Assembly (NCBI GenBank): GCA_000310025.1
Contig: FN649730.1
Coordinates: forward strand, 661,123 to 671,145
Length of the DNA: 10,023 bases
Direction: 5' to 3'
From: Ectocarpus siliculosus
Lineage: Eukaryota; Sar; Phaeophyceae; Ectocarpales; Ectocarpaceae
Shown: piece by piece, positions 1 to 9,216 of the stretch
Position numbering within the stretch: the first letter of the stretch is position 1
How the letters are laid out: every line of letters begins with the position of its first letter
Notes under the pieces: generated by a model
The model's database searches: none
Told to the model about the DNA's origin: nothing
What the model saw: the letters and a program-made list of their open reading frames with translations, nothing else
Program-made: the position numbers and the translations under genes

Positions 1-1391
1 TTGTCCAAATTCTGCGTTGTGATTTTTCTGTTTTTCTTTTTTTAGTTGTCCTCGTCTTTTGTGTCTTCGTCGAAAGTCCGCAAGCAGCATGTGTGGCGTT
101 GGTTTTGTGCGGAAAGAGAGGACGCTTGACTTTGTGGACACCGGTAGGTTTAAGGGGGGGGGGGTCGGTGTTTGTGGCATCTCTGTTGCGGCAGGAAGGC
201 GCTGGAGAAGGATTGTGATGGTCTGAAATCTGGTAGGCTAGGCGGCCGCCCTGTGATCATGCGCACGCGGGGGAAGCGGGAGACAGGGGAAGAAAGGTGT
301 ACTATTTGTTGGTAGCCCTGTGGTGTTGATGCACCCATTGGTGTAGAAAGAAGGGGCCCCGTATTAGTCATGGCGATGCACCCGCTGGTGTATAGCGCAG
401 GGCGTAGCCTAGAGGGAGAACGGTTGCACTGTCTGCATGTTTTCCCGGTTAAGCGTGTGTGTGCGTCGGAAATTTCGTTGCCAGAATATCGATCACATGT
501 ACCACCACCCTGTTCGCTACTCTGCTGGTGACGTGTACTTGGCGTTTGTCGTTTTGCCGTGCTTGGCAAGTGCCGTTGCGATAGCCTCGAGATGCTGCTA
601 TCCCACGTGATGATCCTGTTGCAAAGCGAAGTGGACGTTGCAACAGTTCCGCACGGTGGGGGGCGGAGCGTGGGGGTATTTACATAGTATAGGTAGTTAG
701 GTTGATGCTGCTGCTGCTGCTGTTGTTTTTGTTTTGTAACATTGTTTGTTGTTGTTCGAGTTGATTTATGCGGCTGCTGCGAAACAAAGACAATACTAAA
801 CGGTTCGGTTATTGTAGCAGTGGCAGGGATGCAAAACCGCCACATCGTTACGCTTGCGATGCGAAACCGAGCGGCACGGGGCTTACAAGGAAATAAATGC
901 TGCCTGTGACCCACCTCTCATTCTCCGATTCCCGGCAACTTGTCGTCAACAATTTGCTCACATACAGCTGGTAGCTGGGTTGTAGCTGGCGCCAGTCGCC
1001 ATCAGCCAAATGCAAGAGTTGTGAATAGCGTAGCTTATAGTTTCGACGTTTGTTTGTTTTCGTGTTGTCGTGACCGGTTCCTCCTGCGGAGTTGATCATC
1101 ATCACATCTGACGAGAGATTTTATCAGGCGAACCTGGACGAACAAAGCTCATCGGACTGCTTCTTGTTTTCGACGTGTCTATTAGACTAATAGAGGAGCG
1201 ATCAAGATTCATTTTGGTCTTCCGAAGCAAAGATACGATTCGTAATCATCGCTCACATTACTACTCCCCTTGAACGTGCATGATGACGCTGCTCCTCATC
1301 ATGTGGGTTCAACAATCATGCCAACAGATAGATTCACAGAGCACTAAATTGCGTTGTACGGTCGACAGCAGTAAATTGAGAGGAGATTGGT
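1..1391. other. Upstream intergenic stretch, no gene recognised
   Basis: I can assign no gene here. A pyrimidine-rich tract ending in AG at 44-45 looks like a 3' splice site and could open a last exon of an upstream + strand gene, with one frame ending at TGA 126-128, but all three frames stay open for a while and none is recognisable. A 254-codon minus-strand frame (150-914) is low-complexity and unrecognised. Other content: a G11 run at 154-164, (CTG)5 at 708-722 followed by T-rich DNA, a 7-bp inverted repeat at 1178-1194 (arms TCTATTA/TAATAGA, 3-nt loop) and an 8-bp one at 1279-1303 (arms CATGATGA/TCATCATG). Confidence 0.5.
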
Positions 1392-1647
1392 GTACTCCTA
1401 CTCAGCGACCCAACGGTTAGCAGGATCACGCCATTTGAATTCGAAGGTACGTGTAAGTGTGTGCGGTCAACTGCAACTGGCGATACTCGTCCGGAACGTC
1501 GGAACGCATGGACCGATATTGGGGTACTCCTACTCAGCGACCCGACGGTTAGCAAGATCACGTCATTCGAATTCGAAGGTGCGTGTCAACGTGTGCGGTC
1601 AACTGCAACAGGCAATACTCGTCCGGAACGTCGGAACGCATGGACCG
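1392..1647 (+). repeat. Two-copy tandem repeat, 132-bp period
   Basis: Copy 1 (1392-1515) and copy 2 (1524-1647) each start with GTACTCCTACTCAGCGACCC and end with GGAACGCATGGACCG. They differ at scattered single bases and are joined by a short spacer. The GATATTGG just before copy 2 resembles the GAGATTGG just before copy 1, so the duplicated unit probably includes the spacer. The repeat lies about 600 bp upstream of the RPC1 start codon. Frames on both strands stay open through it but translate to the same low-information peptide twice, so I do not treat it as coding. Confidence 0.9.
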
Positions 1648-2263
1648 CTCAGCTTCAGCGTGGGAGCGTGGGAGGTGGGAGAGCGTGGGTGGAGATCGTG
1701 AGATGACAGTCTCGCGAAATGCCTTTCCAAGACCTTGAAAACTTAGAAATGGACGTGCACTTCACTACTTCACTCGACACTTTGACACCCTCTGGCACAG
1801 ACCAGGCACCTGCCCATCATCGCCACCTCGACTGCTGCGTCTTCCAGCACCTCTCGGGTGGACGACTCTCTAGTTTCCCGGAGCGTGCGCTTGGCGCACA
1901 AGAGTTGCAGCGCGCCGAAAGGTGTGCAGCGAGAGCTCAGCATAGCCAATTGACCCGCCGCCGGACTGGAGGTCCTCTTAGCTGTGTGTGTGCTGCTGCT
2001 GGCTGTTGAGGCATCAGTGACCGACCATAGGGCGTGCGCCGCCGGCCCAGTGGTACCACTCTGTCCCCAGCCCCTTCATAACGGCCCTGGCCCACAATAT
2101 TGGTCGGTGCGCCTGCTGAGAGCGACACCAGCTTGGGATTGGACCGGACTCCTTGCAGGAGACTGCAACGTGAGATTCCTGCATCTTTGGCGATCTTGAA
2201 AACACGCTCGAGAGAGTAGGCCGGCCACCGCGGGGGTGTGTGTACGGCAAGATTTAGGCGCGC
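1648..2263 (+). other. 5' flank of RPC1 (presumed promoter/5'UTR)
   Basis: No protein is recognised here and I see no convincing TATA box or Inr. Short open frames on both strands reflect GC-rich sequence. The last bases before the start codon read GATTTAG followed by GCGCGCATG. The TAG at 2255-2257 is an in-frame stop for exon 1 and also looks like a 3' splice acceptor, so a 5'UTR intron ending at 2257 is possible but unproven. Confidence 0.4.
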
Positions 2264-2482
2264 ATGGCTACTAGAAACGCGAATCATGGCGGCGGCGGCG
2301 GCGCCGGAAACAAAGGTGGAGGTGGGTGGGTGCAGCAGGATGTCGCTTGGGCGCCCGGCAACGGCGGTTGGGGAGACGGAGAGGAGGAGGAGCTTCGGGA
2401 GGGGGCGGGGCAGACCCTGGTGCATGAGACCCACGCCCCGAAGAGGATCTCGCACATCCAGTTCGGCCTTCTGGACGCAGAG
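2264..2482 (+). CDS. RPC1 (POLR3A): RPC1 exon 1: N-terminal extension and conserved start
   Basis: This exon gives 73 codons. The ATG at 2264 (GCGCATGGCT) is the first usable start, because an in-frame TAG lies at 2255-2257. Residues 1-60 are a poorly conserved leader: glycine-rich at 9-21, then an acidic EEEE patch near 40-43. The family signature RISHIQFGLLDAE begins only at residue 61. The human protein reaches the same motif within about 15 residues, so this protein carries some 45 extra residues. The exon ends after GAG at the donor GTGTGT (phase 0). If the TTTAG at 2253-2257 is a splice acceptor, the transcript would start further upstream. Confidence 0.88.
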
Positions 2483-5400
2483 GTGTGTGAGACCGATATG
2501 TACTGGGAATGATACTGTTTCGGGGAGGGGGTATTGTGTCTTGCAGTTCCCGTCGGCGTACAGTTCGGAGTGCTACTCTGTATTTGGTTCTGCATGCAGA
2601 TGTTGGGCACAGACTTTCCATCTACCTTCAGAGATGTGGCCGGTGTAGATAGCATCCCGACCTCGAATTATGTAATGAAAGTACGTGATTGCGTACAGTT
2701 GGTACAGTAGATTGGGCTATCTGCAGTATCCTCGTAAAACAACTGACAAATTGGCAGGGATGCAAGGAGGTGGTGTGTGGTGTGGTTTCGGCCCTCTGCG
2801 GATTGGGTGCCAGAAGCAGCACCGCCTGACGGATGGATGGGTACAGATTGACCGCGCATGGACCCCACGCCAACACGCCATTTTTCTTGCCCGCATTCGG
2901 CCACCACATTTTTCATCGTTTACGCAAGGCTTGGAAAGTCCACTTGTGGTGGGATGCATGTCATACAGCAACGGGAACCGTTCATCCTTCATGCAAAGCC
3001 GCGCACCGCAGATTATATTTCATCTCACCACCCCCCACCCCCCACCATCACCACCACCTGCAAGGGTATGCGTTTTTCGAGTGCAAGTTTACCACCACCA
3101 TACACGTGTCTCGATTTACCGTTGGCTGGAGCATGTCTCCAATATTTGTTTTGTGTGCCGATCATTGCACGGATTTATTGGGTTTGGTAGGTAAGGAAGA
3201 GGTTAGAATGATCCCGGCGCTAGGGCCGGGCATCTCCTCGAGAAGATCCCAGCGACAGCACACTGAACACAGGGCATGTGTGAGGCCTCAACGTGACAAT
3301 GACAACAGTGTAGAGAGCATGCACCATGCATTTTCCATGCACCGTCAGGGACAACTCTAGGGAATATCAATTCAACCACGTCGTAGCAGGTGACCTAAAG
3401 GGCAGTCGGCTGATGTCTATAGGCTGCTGTAGCACCAGAGAGACAGCCAGGTAGAGGTTCGCGAACACGCGATTTGGCCAGAGATCGATTTCCTCGGAAG
3501 GATGGTATATGAGTCGTTCCGTTGGCTCTAGATGTCCCCTTTTAAATCCTTCGGTACAGTAAGAGTCGGAGAGATTGCACCCTCGTGTCAGCGTTTTTTT
3601 GTGGCGTATTTATCCACAACAAGGAGGGTGCGAACACCAACCGATAGCTCTCAGGAAAGTCCTAGACGACATGTTTCGAAAACTGCGCTTTTCGGCAGTG
3701 GTGCCCCCCTGGTTGTGGAGAACTACGCTAGAACAAAACGCTTGCACGGGGGTGCCATCTCTCCGACAATTACGGTATATTTGCCAAAGCAAGCAACGAC
3801 GGCGCACTTGATGTCATCCAGCTCTTGCTGCTCACCAACTTCACAAGAAGCAGCGCATGTGCGACCGTCATGTCTCGCCACAGAAGTGTTGGAACATACC
3901 TGTTTCATACCCCATGGTCCCCGGAAGACATACAGAAGTAAATACCAGCGCCCGTATGTATGGACAAAATGAACCCTGAAAGTATATCGTACACAAGACT
4001 CTTGAACTACTTCACTGCTGTTTGGCAAGCATGTACCAACGCGAGTGTGCATAAACGTTGCCCGATCCCATGTGATTCACCAAACAACGGTGTCAGGAAG
4101 TGGAGCGCATGAGCGAGTTCCAGGTGTGGTCGCGAGAGCTGTTCAAGATGCCCGAGAGGATTGCCGCCCCTAACGGCTGCCTTGACCCGCGGTTAGGGGT
4201 GTCGGACAAGACTGCAGTTTGTGAGACGTGCAGGTATGTAAGCGGATTCGCCTGCTCCGTTGCGCAGACTATAGCTCATTGTGCAAACCTACTTCATTTC
4301 TCGATGTATTACATGAACTCTTTTGAAGCTATTGACCCAAAGACAATGACAAACGTCCTTGCTTGTGTTTTTTGTGTGTTGTAGACCCATTTATTATGGC
4401 GACAATCCCTTCATTTTCGTGGTGAGACGTGTATGTAGAGTACTACACTTTCAGTGTGTTTGCGCTGCTATTGAAATATAATCATGGCATGCTCAACTCC
4501 TTGTTTCCTTCGGCCATATGCAACAAATTTTGCAGTAACGTAGACCGGTTCAGATGCCTCGACAAGCGTTGAGGCTGCTAATGTTTTTTTCCATTTGTAC
4601 CCTTTTTTGGCAACTTGCTTTGCCCATGCTAGCAGATAAGTTACCTCACCGCTTTCCCCTCTGATTTCCTCTTGGTTTTGTTGTGGTACCATTTTTGTGG
4701 GTTCGGCCTCAACATCCGCTGCGAGATGATGATGTACCGTAAATGAAACAAGATAACACACCCCCTGGACCCATTTTCAAATCTCGATTTTTCAACAGCA
4801 GAAAGAGTCATAGCGCCGAAAACGGTGGCGTTGAAGTTGTCTCGTTGAGAGCTTTCCGAAAATGTTTTGCTTCATTTATGCACCCTCTTCGTCCTGGCGT
4901 AAGCGAGCTTTGAATATTGGTCCAGGGGGTGTGTAATCTTGCGTCATATACTTAATGTGCTGTGTGTTGTTTTTGGAACTGTTTCGGCCAGGTTCTGTCG
5001 GCATTTTCCATCTTCTCTCCCCAGACAACCGTACTCATGTATCTAACTTTTCTGACTCCTGAGGTACGATCTTACTCGTGATGAACATTTGTTTGGGTCA
5101 TCCCGGTTCGGTCAAATATTGTTTTGGTTTCGTCCGACTAGAACCTTCTTCCGTTAGGCCTGACCTTAAGCTGCATTTCAGCTGCTTACCCAACCCTTTT
5201 CTTTTGTCTTGACGTAAACACCACTTGGCCTGACTTCGAGCACCCTTATTTTTGTTGTCATCGCTCCTTCAGCAAGCTGCTGGTTGACTGCGCCGGCCAC
5301 TACGGCCACATCAAGCTCGAGCTGCCCGTGTTCCACATCGGGTACTTCAAGCATACCCTCACCATGCTCCAGGTTTGCGCGGAAAATTTCAAAGTTGCTG

Positions 5401-8400
5401 TCTTTTCGCCTTCTTGTAGTTTTTGGATAGTTTTGTTTGGCTTTTCTAAGGAGTTGCGCATTCTCCAGCGCATGCGCTTGAAGAGTGGTTTGTGGAGAAT
5501 TTGGAGTTTTGATTGAAGGTGTCTGCGCACTCTCTCGTGCATGCGCCGGTTGTAAAGGTCTCGAGCCCAGTTGTTTCCTTTGGGTAGACGCATCGCGGTC
5601 TGTTTGGTGGCGTTATCATCTTTCCGTCCGACTCTTGGTGTACCGTATCTGCAACGCGTGAATGCAGCCGGCTGCTGCTGCTGCTGCTGCTGCTGCACGA
5701 CGCGTCGCTCGACACGATTTTCCTCCGAAGTCGGAAAGTACATGGTTGACATACGTACGTATTTGCAGGGAAAGCTTGGGGGGGAGTGACTGCCACTGAC
5801 GAATTGTTCAAATTTTGAACGGGGTTTGATCTTCTCCACCTCCACGTTTCCGTGCCGTCTCGCGCCCCCTGCCTTACTCTCCCGTAGTGCATCTGCAAGA
5901 CGTGCAGCCGAGTGTTGCTGCACGACGCGTCTCGGGTCAAGTACCTCAAGCGCATGCGGAACCCGCGGGGGATGGGTGCGTTGGAGAGGGGCAATCTTCA
6001 CAAGAAGATCGTCACAGAGTGCAAGAAGTCCACCAGCTGCTTCCACGAGTCTTGCTACGCCGTCAACGGAACCGTAAAAAAGGTACAGCCACGCAAGTGA
6101 TGATAGCAGTTGTACGGGCACAGGCGTGTAAGTGATGGTGATAATGATGCTGCTGATGATGATGATGAAAATGGAACCGTAGTAATAATGGTTCAGTCAT
6201 GCAAGTGGAACGGAACAGTAAAAAGAGGAACAGGCTGCAGTACGTGAAAAGGGGTACAAAAAATACTGAGGATGTCGTTCACGGAAGGTGCACCAGGGTG
6301 TTGAGTGCATATTGGCATCAATGCTTCACGATGACGATATCTACCGTAGGTCGCATAAGTAAGATATCGCACCCCCTGGACCGAGAATTTTCAGCTCGAT
6401 TGATCCATGAACAGGATGCCACGAGTCAAACGATGCGCAAAGCCTCTGACAAGACAGTTCCGACGCCGCCATTTTCGGCACCGTCTCTGTTTCGCTGCAG
6501 AGTAATTTATCTTGGAAAATCGATCCCGGGGGTGCGGTATATTTTGCAACCTCACAAGTATATGTACATGGGACACCTGTTGCACGACCCGGTTCATGTA
6601 CCCCCTTTGGAAGCTTTAGAAAAGTTAACTGCTCAAGTTTCCTGTCCGCATCCATCAAATGCTCCGGTGGTTTAGTTGGTTGTAATGCCTGTTTTGATGG
6701 AAGCGGACACGAAGTTATGCCTTTAGTAGCAAGGGTTCAATCGCGTGCAGTTTCACGAGGAAGTACGATACACGAATAATTTGGGGGAGGGGGGGGGAGG
6801 GTAGCAGTGCATCTAGCCTTGGGTTTCGCTTGCCACTTAAGTATGGTATACAATGTTTTAGAATTGTTCGCCATACAAATTAGACTTGCAGACGATCGAG
6901 ACACCCTAAAAAAAATACATACAAACACAAACTTCGGCCGTCACAAACATGAAATGATCTGGTGGTTTTGTTGGTAATCGTATCCGTTGTACGCTTGAAG
7001 ACCATCAGAACACTTGTCTCAAGAATTATTTTTTGGCCATCTCAAACATCAAATTCTCTGGAGGTTAATAGTTGGCTCAAATATTCGCCTTGTATAATAG
7101 CACAAGTGTGCGAAGTTTGGTGGCCTTTGTATGGAAGGATCTAAAACCCCCCCAAAAAGGCATCTACCTCAACTCCAGGGGCGCGGAAGCAACTGTGTTT
7201 TTTTTTGGCTGAAAACAGACGTTGCTGCATACTTTAGAACCTGGCACGTCATCGCCGTCATCATCAAATGCTCAGGTGGTTTAGTTGGTTATAATGTCCG
7301 CCTCACACGCGGAAGGTCGCGGGTTCGAACCCCGCCCCGAGTACATTTTTTTAGCATGGAAGTAGTGTAAGATATACCGTTGAAGTATTCAAGAAGTGAA
7401 TGTGGGCGGGGGGGTATTGGGGTTTTCATCAACAAAAAGCACCTGGGCATTTGATGAGAGTTAATTTGACATGAGAGTCTTCATGTCCAACAATCTCTGG
7501 CTCAAAGGCAAAAAACAATTTCGCTTCCGCCCCAGCTTTTATTTATGTAAATGGCTTTTTTTGTATTTACGCGGAAGGTCGCGGGCACACAAATGATCGT
7601 ATACTTATACTACACGAGTGTTAAGACACACATGAGATATGTATCACACGCCCCACACGCTACCACACCCGGTGGCAAAATAGTTTTAAGCTCAACACGA
7701 TCCCAACACATAAAACTACTCTCAGATAAAGTGGTAGGGCGAATAGGACACCATACAATAACACACCCGGTGATATGTAGGAGCCATTTTTTTTTATCAC
7801 CGGGGGCTTGTTACCTTGCGTAGTTTACGGCACCCGCATCCCTTCCGGTTCTTCCCCAAACCCACTCCCACATAAACACGCCTCACTGAACAGGTGACCT
7901 TTCACCAGGGGGGGGCTGTTGTCTTGGGTAGTATATGTAACACTTGACGTTCTTCCCCAACTCCACGCCCTCAACACACGCCTCACTCAAGCAGGTGACC
8001 TATCACGGGGGGGATGTTATCTTCTGTAGTATACGGTACACTTCCCGTTCTTCCCGAACCACACACCCGCCTCACTGACCATGTGACTTTTATCACAGGG
8101 GGGTGTTATCTTGCGTACTACGGTACACATATCCCTTCCCCAACCCCAACCCCCGCAACGAACACCTCACTGAAACAGGTTACCGGATCCCAGACGTTAA
8201 AGCTCGTTCACGACCGCTTCAAGGGCAAGCCGCCGGGGAACGTGCTGCAAGAGCTGACGGCGGACATGAAGGTGGCGGCTCAGGCGAACCGGGAGATTCC
8301 GAAGCACCTGGGCATGGCGATGGAGGATCTCTCGGCCCTTAGGGTGAGCGATGAGGGGGAGGGGGGGGGGGGGGGTGCACTCATACCGTGCATGCCGTAG

Positions 8401-9177
8401 TCTTAAGAATATTGGCCTCGCACGCCTACAAAAATGAAGGGGGGGTTTTTGTTGTTGTTGTCTTCCCATTAAACAAACCCGTTTGTCAGTTGTTAATCCC
8501 AAAATCTAGCAAAAACTCGGTCCGGGGTCCCAAAAATGCTAGAGCCACCAGAAGGTCTAAAGAACACGCACACTTCACAAGAAAAGGGTACACAAGCCCG
8601 AAAAGGTGTGTTTGATTTTCGTTGCTGGAGGGTGTAATTCAGATGCACACGCTTGTTTAATTTTGTACAGATGTGTAGGCATTTGATGCCATGGTATTTC
8701 ATGTAGGTGTGCCCTCCCCAAGACCTACCATTATGGAATGCAATTTAACTAGATAAGGACACACATTACTTTACTGTTGCATACATGGTTCAGAAGTGCA
8801 CTTATGCACTGAAACGACTGACGATAAATTGAACGCATGCTATCCGATGGAGAACTTGCGAATCGTGAAAAAGAGAAGTTAACGGGGCACATCTACTAGT
8901 AGGCGAGGATGGAATGTCTTACCCCTTGAGGGCACGGGAAATGAGCTGCCTGCCCTGTATGTTCGTGTGCGTACTGGTACTTGAAACTTTCGTGCAATCG
9001 TCTTGTGACAGTTATTTTGTATTGCCAGGAAAAGCGGCGTCCGCTTCATTTTGATCTGCACGGGTGTTTCAAGGTGTACCGGCTGAGACTAGAAAACGAT
9101 TTTTTGTGTTTAGGTAACAGCGGCAGCAACAACAACAACTACTACTGCTGCTACTCCTACTACTGCTATTTTCAACC

Positions 9178-9216
<39 letters not shown>

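Larger units (their letters stand above)
5373..5887 (+). other. RPC1 intron 3 (515 bp)
   Basis: This is the phase-0 intron between exons 3 and 4. It holds a 12-bp perfect palindrome AGCGCATGCGCT at 5467-5478, the exon-4-like fragment with its (CTG)8 run (5646-5712) and a G7 run near 5779. A long minus-strand frame crosses the intron and both flanking exons and is treated as a shadow. Confidence 0.88.
6083..8178 (+). other. RPC1 intron 4 (2,096 bp)
   Basis: This is the longest intron in the window, between NGTVKK and the LKLVHDRF exon, phase 0. In order it holds: copies of its own donor junction (6173-6246) around a GAT-rich tract ((GAT)4 at 6155-6166); the second MITE-like element (6361-6543); decayed tRNA 5' halves (6653, 6948, 7047); a tRNA-Val gene (7270-7343) with terminator; a 17-bp tRNA fragment (7569-7585); and a four-unit tandem repeat (7794-8178) that ends at the splice acceptor. 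Confidence 0.88.

Noticed and set aside
1387-1706. Overlapping plus-strand frames and a minus-strand frame with an internally repeated peptide
   Set aside because: The repetition comes from the 132-bp tandem duplication, whose period is a multiple of three, so any open frame repeats. No family resemblance.
2685-3360. Plus-strand frames of 110-175 codons in intron 1
   Set aside because: Overlapping frames in different phases, His/Pro-rich low-complexity stretches and no recognisable domain.
5461-5490. Inverted 13-bp match (TCAAGCGCATGCG) between intron 3 and exon 4
   Set aside because: It is built around the self-complementary GCGCATGCGC palindrome and is too short and isolated to claim as a duplication.
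5300-6121. 273-codon minus-strand open frame, the longest in the window
   Set aside because: It lies antisense to RPC1 exons 3 and 4, whose sense reading is strongly conserved. Its polyglutamine run is only the intronic CTG repeat read backwards.
7794-8178. CRISPR-like array of repeated units
   Set aside because: Units are about 95 bp, diverged along their length, without short identical repeats and unique spacers, and they sit in a eukaryotic intron.
8014-8178. Reading the exon 5 frame back to an ATG at 8014 as a separate gene start
   Set aside because: The upstream part is tandem-repeat intron sequence with no similarity to RPC1. The conserved protein starts only after the acceptor.
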